Source: Kroppenstedtia sanguinis | GTDB taxonomy: Bacteria; Bacillota; Bacilli; Thermoactinomycetales; DSM-45169 | NCBI RefSeq assembly: GCF_050433445.1 | Contig: NZ_JBNPXF010000018.1 | Location: 1 to 64,000, forward strand | Length of the DNA stretch: 64,000 bases | Direction: 5' to 3' | Part shown: positions 34,146 to 42,476 of the stretch, one piece after another | Position numbering within the stretch: the first letter of the stretch is position 1 | Layout of the letters: every line of letters starts with the position of its first letter | The notes under the pieces: generated by a model | What the model was told of the DNA's origin: nothing | Seen by the model: only the letters and a program-made list of their open reading frames with translations | Databases searched by the model: none | Program-made: the position numbers and the translations under genes

Positions 34146-35402
34146 TTAAATCCGTTTTACCTGGGCGAATTTACGCTTGCCTACTTGGACAACCATTCCC
34201 TCCGTGACGGAGATTTGGGCATCCTGATCCGAGACTTTGTCACCGTCGATTTTGACCGCGCCTTGTTTCACCATGCGGCGGGCTTCCCCGTTGGAGGCGA
34301 CCAATCCCAGGGTGCTGAGTAGCTGGACGATCCAGAGCTTTCCCTCCTTCAATTGACTATCGGGAATTTCCACCACCGGAATCTCTTCTGGCAGTTCCCG
34401 TTGTTGAAACACCCGGCGGAAGTTAGCTTCCGCTTCCTGGGCCGCCTCTTGGCCATGATACATCTGAACCAGCCGACTGGCCAGCATCATCTTAGCATCC
34501 CGGGGATGGATGCTTCCTTCCTCCAATCCCCTTTGCAACTGCTCCAACTCCTCCAGGCTGAGATCTGTCACCAGCTCAAAGTATTTCAACATCAGCTCGT
34601 CGGGGACAGACATCGCTTTTCCGTACATTTCCTGAGCTGGTTCATCGATGCCGATATAGTTGCCGAGGCTTTTGGACATCTTTTTGACACCGTCCAACCC
34701 CTCCAGCAAGGGCATCGTGAGGATCACCTGCTCTTCCTGACCATATTGGGACTGGAGTTGGCGACCCATCAGCAGGTTGAAGGTCTGGTCGGTCCCGCCG
34801 GTCTCCAGGTCGCTTTGCAAGGCAACCGAGTCATATCCCTGCATCAAGGGATAGAAAAACTCATGAACACTGATCGCTTGACCGCTGTGATAGCGTTTGG
34901 CGAAATCATCCCGCTCCAGCATGCGGGCCACAGTGGTCTTGGCTGCTAGCTCCACTACCTCTGCAAAGTCCAGGGGAGCGAGCCACTCGCTGTTGAAGCG
35001 GACCTCCGTCTTGCTCCGGTCGAGCACCTTGAACAGTTGCTCGGCGTAGGTTTGGGCGTTGGCCTTCACTTCCGCTTCCGATAACGGTTTCCGTGTCTCT
35101 GATTTGCCTGTCGGATCTCCGATCCGTCCCGTGAAATCCCCGATCACCAACTGGATGATATGTCCTAAATCCTGGAATTGGCGTAATTTATTGAGGATCA
35201 CCGTATGCCCGATGTGAATATCCGGGGCGGAGGGATCCAACCCCAGCTTCACTTTCAAGGGCTTTCCCGTCTGGATTGATCGTTTTACCTTTTTCTCCAG
35301 CTCGTCTTCCGGGATGATCTGTGCCGTCCCTCGCCGGATCACAGCCATTTGCCGAGCGACTTCCTGCTCCTGCTCTGAGGTCCATCCTTGTTCTTGGTCC
35401 AT
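34146..35402 (-). CDS. tyrS: Tyrosyl-tRNA synthetase
   Basis: A class I aminoacyl-tRNA synthetase of 418 residues. The HIGH motif is HIGHTVILNKLRQFQ, the tyrosine-binding loop contains QGYDSVALQ, KMSKS is in GVKKMSKSLGNYIG, and the C terminus has an S4-like RNA-binding domain (EARRMVKQGAVKIDGDKV). It is of the TyrZ-like bacterial subgroup. The ATG after AGGTGAG is preferred over one 51 bases further upstream. Expression is under a T-box leader. Confidence 0.93.
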   Translation of the reverse strand: MDQEQGWTSEQEQEVARQMAVIRRGTAQIIPEDELEKKVKRSIQTGKPLKVKLGLDPSAPDIHIGHTVILNKLRQFQDLGHIIQLVIGDFTGRIGDPTGKSETRKPLSEAEVKANAQTYAEQLFKVLDRSKTEVRFNSEWLAPLDFAEVVELAAKTTVARMLERDDFAKRYHSGQAISVHEFFYPLMQGYDSVALQSDLETGGTDQTFNLLMGRQLQSQYGQEEQVILTMPLLEGLDGVKKMSKSLGNYIGIDEPAQEMYGKAMSVPDELMLKYFELVTDLSLEELEQLQRGLEEGSIHPRDAKMMLASRLVQMYHGQEAAQEAEANFRRVFQQRELPEEIPVVEIPDSQLKEGKLWIVQLLSTLGLVASNGEARRMVKQGAVKIDGDKVSDQDAQISVTEGMVVQVGKRKFAQVKRI

Positions 35403-35454
35403 CTTTCCACTCACCTGCCCACATGATTTTGATAAATAAGGATTCAATTCCATA

Positions 35455-35720
35455 AAATAACCCCGTCCCTATAAAAAGGGACGGGGTTGCATGGCCCGCG
35501 GTACCACCCTTGTTGAAAGCGATGCTTTCCACTCTGAAGATAACGGGTTTTCACCCGCCGCACGCAAGTGCGATGGCTCCCAAGTTGTACTTCGTCGGAG
35601 GAGGCCGCTGGTTTGCACCTGCCACCAGCTCTCTGCGAGAACCTGTCTCCGGCTACTGCGACTTGATCTGTGCCATTCCAATAATAAAAGTCCATGTCAG
35701 GCATGTTGTATTGAGGGTAG
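35455..35720 (-). promoter_or_regulatory. Tyrosine T-box leader (transcription attenuator)
   Basis: On the minus strand the leader ends with the T-box AGGGTGGTACCGCG (35498-35511), then the terminator AACCCCGTCCC/GGGACGGGGTTATTTT at 35455-35489. Stem I holds AGAGAGCTGGTGGCAGGTG and the specifier loop GAAGTACAACTTGGGAG, whose TAC codon (35587-35589) specifies tyrosine. Uncharged tRNA-Tyr stabilises the antiterminator. Confidence 0.9.
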
Positions 35721-35739
35721 GGATTCCCTCCCGCCACCC

Positions 35740-35766
35740 ATTTATGGATTCATCAACAAGCCCTGA
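35740..35766. mobile_element. Solo CAGG element end inside the tyrS leader
   Basis: CCATTTATGGATTCATCAACAAGCCCTG resembles the right terminus of the element family. It lies between the tyrS promoter and stem I of the T-box, so it is transcribed. Confidence 0.5.
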
Positions 35767-35778
35767 GTCAATGTATTT

Positions 35779-35807
35779 ATCATATCCAAAAAGACGGGGG
35801 TAATCAA
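35779..35807 (-). promoter_or_regulatory. tyrS promoter
   Basis: On the minus strand TTGATT (35802-35807) and TATGAT (35779-35784) with a 17-bp spacer. It reaches to within two bases of the divergent PBP start codon. Confidence 0.7.
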
Positions 35808-35808
35808 G

Positions 35809-38427
35809 TTGAAGAACAAACAGCGACCCACCTCCGAAGGAGAGAAAGGCGGAGGGATTCGATCCCTACTTCGACGGATCGTGACTGTCGGAATCCTTTT
35901 AGTCTCCATTCTCATCCTTTTCACCGCCGTCGGAACCGGCGCAGCCGCAGGCTACATCGCCTCCCTCCTCAAAGACGAGCCCCTGCGCAATGAAGCGCAA
36001 TTGCGTCAACAGTTGACGGGTTGGACCCAAACCAGCCACGCTTATTTCGGAGATGGCTCTCCCATCGGAGCGATGCGAACCGATGCTGACCGGAAGTGGG
36101 TGGACCCAGAGGAGGTCAGTCCTGCCCTGATCGATGCCTTGATCGCTACAGAGGATCATCGTTTTTATGAGCATGCCGGCATCTCCCTCCACGGAATCTT
36201 ACGAGCTGCCTGGAATGACTTGAAGACCGGATCCATCGCCAGTGGTGGCAGCACGATTACGCAACAGCTGGTAAAAAACGTGATCTTGGAAAACCGAGAG
36301 AAAGCCTTAGAGCGAAAAGCGAAGGAGATCGCCATCGCTCTCCGCCTGGAGCGGATTCTCCCCAAAGAGGAGATTCTCACTTTTTATTTGAACAGCCTCT
36401 ACTTCGGTAAGGGAGTCCATCACCGGAATCTGTTAGGAGTACAGGCAGCAGCGAAGGGGATCTTCGATGTCGATGCCCACCATCTCAATCTGGCCCAGGC
36501 CGCCTATCTGGCCGGGATGATCCAACGTCCCACTCGCTTCAACCCTTTCAGCGACGAGGGATTTCAAGCAGGCTCCCGCCGGATGCGTGCCGTCCTCTCC
36601 CGCATGAGGCAGACGGGAAAAATCACTCCGGAAGCAGAAGCCCAAGCCCTGACCTTCGACCTGAAATCCTCATTGGCCCAGGGGGAAGGAAAAAATGCCT
36701 ACCATCGTCACCCTTTCCTGATGGCCACAGTAGAAGAGGAAGCGGCCAAACTCCTGATGAAAGCTGACGGACTGCAGTCAGCAGAACTAAGTCGGCAAGG
36801 ATTATACCATGCTATCCTGGAACAATATCGAAAACGCATTCTGACTGGGGGCTACCGCATCGAAACCACGGTGGATCCTCATCTTTATCAGCGGGTAAAT
36901 CAGACCGCCCGCAATCCAAAATTGTACGCAAAACCCATCACCTACACCCTCCGCATCGATGGAAAGAAACGTACTCTCAAGAATGCCCAAGAAGAGGTGG
37001 GGGCCGTCCTGCTCGACGTGCGGACTGGGGCTCTCCTCGCCTTTGTCGGAGGCCGCGATTTTGAGCAGGGAGAGATCAACCATGCCTTGGGAGCCCGCCG
37101 GCAACCGGGCTCCACCATCAAACCCTTGCTCGATTACGGCCCGGCTCTGGATCAAAGGAGAGTCAGCCCCGCCACCGTTGTAGTGGATGAACCCTTGTCC
37201 ACTGATGACGGCAAGGGGAAAACCTACAAAAACTACAACAATCGCTACCGGGGTCCCGTCACCGTCCGGGAAGCTCTCACCTGGTCTCTCAATATCCCAG
37301 CGATCAAATTGCTGCGAGAGATCGGCATTCGCGAAGGCTTCCACTATTTGCAGGCCATGGATTTTCCCATTCATCCCCGAGATGGGGAAGCTTCTGCCAT
37401 CGGCGGATTCACCCGGGGCTTCACTGTGGCAGAGATGACCGCAGGCTATGCCATGCTGGGCAACCACGGAGAATATCAAAAACCCTGGCTGATCCGTCGC
37501 ATCGTGGATGCGGACGGTCAGGTGATCTATCAGCATCGTCCCCAACCCCAACCGATACTCTCCCCTCAAGCCGCTTGGCTGACCACGGATCTATTGCAAG
37601 ATGTCATCCGCAAGGGGACTGGCCGTTGGGTGGGCGCCCGGGCCCAGGGACATCAGCTGGCGGGAAAGACCGGCACCACCCAAAACGGTCACGATGTCTG
37701 GTTTATCGGCTATACTCCCCGGATCGCCCTAGGAGTTTGGATCGGCTACGATTACAACCATCCCCTCCCTGATGACCGTCGGGCGAAACGAGTCTGGTCC
37801 CGCATCTTTCAGACCACCGTCCACACTCGGCCCCATCTCTCCCCGAAGGGAGTCGCCTTTCCACGCCCTGGCGGACTGGAAGAAGCGGAGATTTGCAAAG
37901 TAACTGGTCAATTGGCCACGGAAGATTGCCGGGCTGCTCAGGCCGTAGTGAAAGAGAGACTGCCCGCCGACCAGATTCCCGAGGAGATCTGCCTCCAGCA
38001 TGGAGAAGAACGAGTCGTAGTGGTGGAGGGAAAAAAATATGTGGCGGATCCCCGTACCCCGCCGGATCTGACCCGAAGCCAAATCGGCTTTCGCGTTCCA
38101 GAACAGGAGGCGGATCGTTACAAGCACTACCGAGGGAGTCGACTTCCACTGGAACGGGATCCCCGGATCAGCTTGGGCGCTCCCACTCCACCCCAAGTGA
38201 CGGGTCTCTCCTCTTCTACAGGAGTCCAGTTAACATGGCGACCTTCTGATGATACCGCCCTCGCCGGATACCGGATCTATCGGGAGGGTCAACGAGTCGC
38301 CAGCATCCGCCTGGAAGAGCCCCCTGTCTTCACCGGTCCTCCGGGACACTACACGGTTCGAGCCGTGGACATCGCCGGCATCGAATCGGAAGACGGCCTT
38401 CCCACCCCTCCGATCGAAGGAGAATAA
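35809..38427 (+). CDS. Class A penicillin-binding protein with FN3 tail
   Basis: An 872-residue bifunctional peptidoglycan glycosyltransferase/transpeptidase of the PBP1 type. A cytoplasmic basic start and one membrane anchor (TVGILLVSILILFTAVGTGAAAGY, about 25-48) precede the glycosyltransferase domain (ATEDHRFYEHAGI with the catalytic Glu; GGSTITQQLVKN; LERILPKEEILTFYLN). The transpeptidase has SxxK in RQPGSTIKP (about residue 436), SxN in SLNIPAIK and KTGT in AGKTGTTQ. A fibronectin type III-like domain forms the last 85 residues (PPQVTGLSSSTGVQLTW). TTG start after CGGGGG. It polymerises and cross-links cell-wall glycan. Confidence 0.92.
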   Translation: MKNKQRPTSEGEKGGGIRSLLRRIVTVGILLVSILILFTAVGTGAAAGYIASLLKDEPLRNEAQLRQQLTGWTQTSHAYFGDGSPIGAMRTDADRKWVDPEEVSPALIDALIATEDHRFYEHAGISLHGILRAAWNDLKTGSIASGGSTITQQLVKNVILENREKALERKAKEIAIALRLERILPKEEILTFYLNSLYFGKGVHHRNLLGVQAAAKGIFDVDAHHLNLAQAAYLAGMIQRPTRFNPFSDEGFQAGSRRMRAVLSRMRQTGKITPEAEAQALTFDLKSSLAQGEGKNAYHRHPFLMATVEEEAAKLLMKADGLQSAELSRQGLYHAILEQYRKRILTGGYRIETTVDPHLYQRVNQTARNPKLYAKPITYTLRIDGKKRTLKNAQEEVGAVLLDVRTGALLAFVGGRDFEQGEINHALGARRQPGSTIKPLLDYGPALDQRRVSPATVVVDEPLSTDDGKGKTYKNYNNRYRGPVTVREALTWSLNIPAIKLLREIGIREGFHYLQAMDFPIHPRDGEASAIGGFTRGFTVAEMTAGYAMLGNHGEYQKPWLIRRIVDADGQVIYQHRPQPQPILSPQAAWLTTDLLQDVIRKGTGRWVGARAQGHQLAGKTGTTQNGHDVWFIGYTPRIALGVWIGYDYNHPLPDDRRAKRVWSRIFQTTVHTRPHLSPKGVAFPRPGGLEEAEICKVTGQLATEDCRAAQAVVKERLPADQIPEEICLQHGEERVVVVEGKKYVADPRTPPDLTRSQIGFRVPEQEADRYKHYRGSRLPLERDPRISLGAPTPPQVTGLSSSTGVQLTWRPSDDTALAGYRIYREGQRVASIRLEEPPVFTGPPGHYTVRAVDIAGIESEDGLPTPPIEGE

Positions 38428-38433
38428 ACGACT

Positions 38434-38474
38434 CAAACCCAACGCACCCAAAAGGGCGTTGGGTCTTTTTATGG
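38434..38474 (+). terminator. PBP terminator
   Basis: ACCCAACGC and GCGTTGGGT pair around ACCCAAAAGG and run into CTTTTT. A second and third version of the right arm (GTTGGGTCTTTTTATGG) follow at 38502 and 42445. Confidence 0.8.
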
Positions 38475-38529
38475 GGAGAATGGGGCTTATTCCGATGGGA
38501 ACGTTGGGTCTTTTTATGGAGGGAATGGG

Positions 38530-38576
38530 GTTATTCTGATGTTCTTTTAGGAAGAATCGGATCATAGTAACCAAGA
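38530..38576 (-). pseudogene. 3' fragment of an immunity gene
   Basis: GTTATTCTGATGTTCTTTTAGG and AAGAATCGGATCATAGTAACC equal, with few changes, the 3' end of the immunity gene that begins again at 38752 after the element. A decayed extra cassette or a duplication boundary. Confidence 0.6.
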
Positions 38577-38750
38577 GGAAGAAACAAAATTGACCTTTCG
38601 CTCTTCCCATTGCCTCCATCGTAAAATATCGCTTGAGGGGACGAGGATGGTGGGACGGCTACGATCTCTTGCAAAGAACGCAAAGGCTCTTCACCGTCCC
38701 ACCATCCCGACCTGATTTCCTACCTAAAATAGGGCCAATCAACACGCCTG
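38577..38750. mobile_element. CAGG element, A type, left end lost
   Basis: The right end GGGCCAATCAACACGCCTG is intact and abuts the immunity gene stop (38752). The internal hairpin arms (GGATGGTGGGACGG / CCGTCCCACCATCC) are clear. Near-identical to the copy at 43313-43498, which has the same right-hand neighbour, so both stem from one insertion that was duplicated with the cassette. Confidence 0.75.
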
Positions 38751-38751
38751 G

Positions 38752-39216
38752 TTATTCTGATGTTTTTTTAGGAAGAACCGGATCATAATCACCGAAACGA
38801 ATCATTTTCCGGAAGTGAGTGGAGACATCACAGGTGCCTGTCGTTTCATCTTCTGTTACATGGCCCTGTGCATCTACATGACTCTTCAAATAGGTACCAT
38901 CCGGTTTATATAAAGTGGTAGTATGCTCTATACTGGCGGGGTCTTTCCAAACCTTTATATCAGATAGAAACAACCCTTCACCATATTCTGTGTATGCATC
39001 CATCTGGATGCGCTTTTGTTGACTGTTTAGGTGATCCACATGGCAATAATTCAAATTAAAATTCACATTCACCACATATTTCATTTTCCCTTCTTCAAAA
39101 ACTACCACTTTATAGGCTTGTTGTTCCTCATGATATTTCTTCGCTTCATCTTCAGTAAGAGGATATTTAGGGGTGTTTTTTCTTATTTTCCAGAATTGAT
39201 AATACTTCATTTCCAT
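38752..39216 (-). CDS. Immunity protein, locus B main copy
   Basis: A 154-residue protein whose N-terminal half is homologous to the immunity proteins of locus A (KYYQFW, PLTEDEAKKYHEE, YKVVVFEEG, KYVVNVNF). The second half is different (DAYTEYGEGLFLSDIKVW; TYLKSHVDAQGHVTEDE; TGTCDVSTHFRKMI). No signal sequence, hence cytoplasmic. GAGAGGAG precedes the ATG within 8-10 bases, and the gene starts 13 bases after the stop of the full-length toxin. Immunity function is inferred from this order and from the repeated pairing. Confidence 0.8.
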   Translation of the reverse strand: MEMKYYQFWKIRKNTPKYPLTEDEAKKYHEEQQAYKVVVFEEGKMKYVVNVNFNLNYCHVDHLNSQQKRIQMDAYTEYGEGLFLSDIKVWKDPASIEHTTTLYKPDGTYLKSHVDAQGHVTEDETTGTCDVSTHFRKMIRFGDYDPVLPKKTSE

Positions 39217-39229
39217 TATAAAACTCCTC

Positions 39230-40654
39230 TCAAGGATTAAGTACCTTCCCTGTTTCATCTCGAATTTCTATATCTTTCTTAGTTGCATGATCCAAAATCT
39301 CCTTAGGAACCTTGCCTTTTTGCACGGGGACCTCCAGAATCATATCACCTGTAATATCCTCTTGATTCCTTAGACCATCATTTTGATGACCAGACCCCTT
39401 CCTCTGAGTAGGTACATCTGCAATCTTTGCACCCGGAGGATACTTACGTGCCAATTCATTGATGTACCCTTTGGCCGTCGCTGGCTTGATCTCATTAAAC
39501 TGGGTGTATTTCCGCGAGATGATTTCACGGCCAGGAACATAGGAGTCGACCCGTACCTGCTTTCCGCCTTTGTACTCCAAAATCACTTCGTTATGGGGGT
39601 AGTTTTTGTTCATCTTTTTGTTGAAGGCATTCCCCTTCATGATTTTGGTAGCGATATTGCGGGCTTGGTCAGGGTGCATGTTTCGTTTTTGGATTAGGCT
39701 CTCGGTAAATTTGTTCAAATTTTCTTGGTTGAGTTCCAGTCCTTCATCTTTGAGCCGGTTCAGCTCTTCCTGGACAATCCGGTCTTCTGCATCAGTCTTG
39801 GTCAGCTTGTTAGCTCGATTGGTTTTTTTGTCTGATTTTTGGTTGTGTTTGTTCGGTTTCCCCAATACTTGCTGGGCCAGGTCGCAACCGAAACTGGGAT
39901 CATCACTCGCCGCCGCGTAGGCATGCCCGACGGTGATCGGGTCCCAGCTAGAAGTCTTAGATCTCCCCTCATTGCACGCCCATCGGACAAATTCGTCCCG
40001 TTTTTTCTTCGCCGGCTTTCCGATTTTATCCCCCAGTATACCCGTTACCCGGCCATCCAAGGCTTTTTTATCTAGTTTTTCCAAGCCACGACCGATTTTA
40101 CCAGACTTCTTCATAACGAAGTATTCCAGTACAGCTTCCACAGATCGATCGTACCAACCTTGCTCCTCACCGGTATCCCACTCTTTCCCCACTGTCATCT
40201 TGTATAGGGAAGGGGTGGGATCAAAAAACTCCAGAACACCCTTAACAATCTTGCCACCGCTGTTGTCCTTGAGATATTCATCGTAGAGCGCTCCGACAGT
40301 ATCATTAAACGGTTTGCGACCCTTTTCCACCAACCATCCCACCAGCGGAATCTCTTCCGCCTTGTCCGCCCAGCTTTTGTCCCCATGGTTTTTGGGTGGG
40401 GTCTGCTGGACAGGTTCTACGGCAGGGCTGGGATTGGCCTTGGGGGGGCTTCGATCTGACCCAGATGACGTCGCTGATCCTCCCTCTTGGCTAGGGTTGG
40501 TTCCATTAATGGCGGCGATGATCGCTTTTTGCAATGTCCCTTTTTCCCCTTGCAATGCCAAGGTCAGAAATCCCGCAAGGACTACCACCGCCGCCAATAT
40601 GATCACATATTCAACAGTTGAGGAGCCTCTCTTATACCATGTTTTTTTTAACAA
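39230..40654 (-). CDS. Polymorphic toxin with type IVb pilin-like leader (full length)
   Basis: A 474-residue protein in three parts. Residues 1-35 are a class III (prepilin) signal: basic KKTWYKRG, then SSTVEYVIILAAVVVLAGFLTLAL with Glu at +5 after the Gly, as in Flp/TadE pilins. Residues about 45-330 are a Pro/Ser-rich linker (SGSDRSPPKANPSPAVEP) and a helical region (IPLVGWLVEKGRKPFNDTVGALYDEYL and so on). The last 130 residues are the same toxin tip as in locus A (NAFNKKMNKNYPHNEV; EIISRKYTQFNEI; DVPTQRKGSGHQN; DMILEVPVQ). TTG start 12 bases from GGAGAGGAG. Export by a Tad/type IV-like pilus assembly or prepilin peptidase is an inference; no such genes are in the window. Confidence 0.75.
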   Translation of the reverse strand: MLKKTWYKRGSSTVEYVIILAAVVVLAGFLTLALQGEKGTLQKAIIAAINGTNPSQEGGSATSSGSDRSPPKANPSPAVEPVQQTPPKNHGDKSWADKAEEIPLVGWLVEKGRKPFNDTVGALYDEYLKDNSGGKIVKGVLEFFDPTPSLYKMTVGKEWDTGEEQGWYDRSVEAVLEYFVMKKSGKIGRGLEKLDKKALDGRVTGILGDKIGKPAKKKRDEFVRWACNEGRSKTSSWDPITVGHAYAAASDDPSFGCDLAQQVLGKPNKHNQKSDKKTNRANKLTKTDAEDRIVQEELNRLKDEGLELNQENLNKFTESLIQKRNMHPDQARNIATKIMKGNAFNKKMNKNYPHNEVILEYKGGKQVRVDSYVPGREIISRKYTQFNEIKPATAKGYINELARKYPPGAKIADVPTQRKGSGHQNDGLRNQEDITGDMILEVPVQKGKVPKEILDHATKKDIEIRDETGKVLNP

Positions 40655-40683
40655 AACAGTCGATAACTCCTCTCCATATAAGT

Positions 40684-41295
40684 TTAGAGGGGAAAAATCA
40701 ACATCCCGAACGCCTGCAAGGAAACGAACCAGACCACAACTACGGTCACCAGGTGGATGAGTACGGATTGCCACCAAGCCAGACGGTGGACATCGGCTAA
40801 GCTGACTACTTGCACAACAATAAACCAGCCCCAAACCACGAGGTCAAGCAACAGGAAACCGATATAAAAAAGTGTTAAAAACAGGCTACCATCAATTCGT
40901 GGCGTTATGCTGGTGAACATCTCTTCCCCGAACAGAAGCAATTGTAAAGGAAGGAACAGTAGCCGGAGGCTGTATACCCACGCGGACCATCCGTAAATCG
41001 TCAGAGTTTCCAACCAAGAGGCTGTCCCTCTGAACACCTTGGCAAAGAGAAAGAATACCGACCCGTATAGTACACAAAAAACCAGCCCTACAATCGCCCC
41101 TTTATAAAAGATCGCGAACAAAAATCCGGGATAGGCATACTGATCTCCCGCATCCATGATAAATACCTGAGTCCCTAAAAAAGCCATCCCGAAAAAGGAT
41201 GCCCACAAAATACTCCAGTAGGGGGAATGGGATAAAATCCATTTAACACTTTGTCCCGGCTTGATCGCAAATGTAAGCAATGTTTGGATAACCAT
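40684..41295 (-). CDS. Yip1-family membrane protein 1
   Basis: A 203-residue integral membrane protein with five hydrophobic segments and the Yip1 layout (PGQSVKWILSHSPYWSILW at the N-terminal interface; SWLETLTIYGWSAWVYSLRLLFLPLQLLLFG in the middle). The ATG follows GGAGGGTGGAC. It lies between its paralogue and the toxin on the same strand with 16- and 29-bp gaps, so it is probably co-transcribed. A role in toxin export or membrane insertion is possible but only by association. Confidence 0.75.
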   Translation of the reverse strand: MVIQTLLTFAIKPGQSVKWILSHSPYWSILWASFFGMAFLGTQVFIMDAGDQYAYPGFLFAIFYKGAIVGLVFCVLYGSVFFLFAKVFRGTASWLETLTIYGWSAWVYSLRLLFLPLQLLLFGEEMFTSITPRIDGSLFLTLFYIGFLLLDLVVWGWFIVVQVVSLADVHRLAWWQSVLIHLVTVVVVWFVSLQAFGMLIFPL

Positions 41296-41311
41296 GTCCA
41301 CCCTCCCTGGT

Positions 41312-41917
41312 TTAAGCAGTCACTATCAATCGAAACAAAATGATGAGGGCTACCGGTATAATGACAGTGCCGAATCCTCTTAAGAGAGGCAATCGGTGGG
41401 CTTCGGCCATCGATTTGGCGACGACTACGATATACCAAATACTTAAGACTGTATCTAACAGAGAGAGAAGTAGAAACGGGATCAGTAAGAAGCCGGCGGG
41501 AATTTGTTCTGTAAACATCATGCGCCCGTACAATAACAATTGAGGAACCCAAATCACAAGCTTGGCGCTGTATACGACGGTTGCCCACGCAAGGGCAGTC
41601 CGTGTTTCCTTAAAGGAACCCGTCCCTCCCAATAGGCGGCTCATCCCGTGTAACACGGCACTTCCAATAAACCAAGTAAACAATCCGGCCAAGGGTGCTA
41701 CAATCGCGCATACAATCAGCAGAATGGGGAACTCATGCCGTTCACCCATATTACGGATGGATGCGTTATCCAAGCTGAACGCCAAACCGTAAATAACCAA
41801 TAGCATAAACATCTGCTTTTTTGAGGTGTTGCTAATTCGTTCTGCAATCACTTCCTGTGTTTTCAGCCAGATCTTCCATACCGGATGGGGACCTTTTTCG
41901 CTATAGTAGGATTCCAT
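41312..41917 (-). CDS. Yip1-family membrane protein 2
   Basis: A 201-residue paralogue with a cytoplasmic N terminus (SYYSEKGPHPVWKIWLKTQEVIAERIS) and five membrane segments (GSFKETRTALAWATVVYSAKLVIWVPQLLLYG is the conserved middle). The ATG is chosen for AAGAAGGTGAT upstream; 26 codons of open frame before it have no site. First gene of the putative Yip1-Yip1-toxin-immunity operon. Confidence 0.75.
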   Translation of the reverse strand: MESYYSEKGPHPVWKIWLKTQEVIAERISNTSKKQMFMLLVIYGLAFSLDNASIRNMGERHEFPILLIVCAIVAPLAGLFTWFIGSAVLHGMSRLLGGTGSFKETRTALAWATVVYSAKLVIWVPQLLLYGRMMFTEQIPAGFLLIPFLLLSLLDTVLSIWYIVVVAKSMAEAHRLPLLRGFGTVIIPVALIILFRLIVTA

Positions 41918-42236
41918 GGAATCACCTTCTTCCTTTTCCTTATGATCTTTTCTTGGAAAAAACCGAAATAAAAATGAAGCCCCGCAATTCAACACTCATT
42001 TCTACATCAAAATAGACGTTTAAGAGGTCAATAACTAAGGTATCATAACCGCCCTCGTCTGAACAGTCCGACATAATGTATATAAATCCACACCCTCGGA
42101 AAGAGGGGCTACCTTTAATAGAGTTATGGAATTCCCCTTTTACCTCCCCTCCCCTTCCCGCAAAAAACAATTGCGACACCAGGTTTGTCTCCAATTTAGC
42201 CGAGAGATGAGAGCACATCTACATGTTATCGCAATA

Positions 42237-42303
42237 AAATTTCACTATGGAACAAGCGATCACACAAATTATCCGCTTTGGAGATCAAGTCGGCATGATC
42301 TAT
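42237..42303 (+). pseudogene. Truncated 5' end of a gene (MEQAITQIIRFGDQVG copy 1)
   Basis: A plus-strand frame ATGGAACAAGCGATCACAC encodes MEQAITQIIRFGDQVGMIYL and stops. The same 56 bases recur at 45010-45067, where an element end follows. The two copies are remnants of one gene, whose rest is missing; the last residues recall WYL-domain openings but this is uncertain. The rest of 41918-42380 holds no gene. Confidence 0.5.
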
Positions 42304-42389
42304 CTTTAATTCTAAAGTTTATGAAGTGGCTGGATGACACGCAAAAATTATAAGTGAGAGACAAAATAAGCCTCTCGATCAGAAAACCC

Positions 42390-42476
42390 CTTTCCCACCC
42401 CTCCGATAGAAGAATGAACGGCCAAAACCCAACGCCCCTTTGGGAACGTTGGGTCTTTTTATGGAGGGAATGGGGC
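42390..42476 (+). repeat. Duplicated PBP 3' end and terminator
   Basis: TTCCCACCCCTCCGAT then AGAAGAATGAAC and AAAACCCAACGCC repeat the last codons, stop region and terminator of the PBP gene at 38400-38474. It is followed, as there, by an immunity gene 3' end. This marks the border of a duplicated block. Confidence 0.8.

Noticed and set aside
35444..35737. 97-residue minus-strand reading
   Set aside because: It is the translated tyrosine T-box leader and not a protein.
39383..40286. Several plus-strand readings of 70-117 residues opposite the full-length toxin
   Set aside because: They mirror the conserved codons of the toxin gene, have no ribosome binding sites and reappear wherever the tip is repeated.
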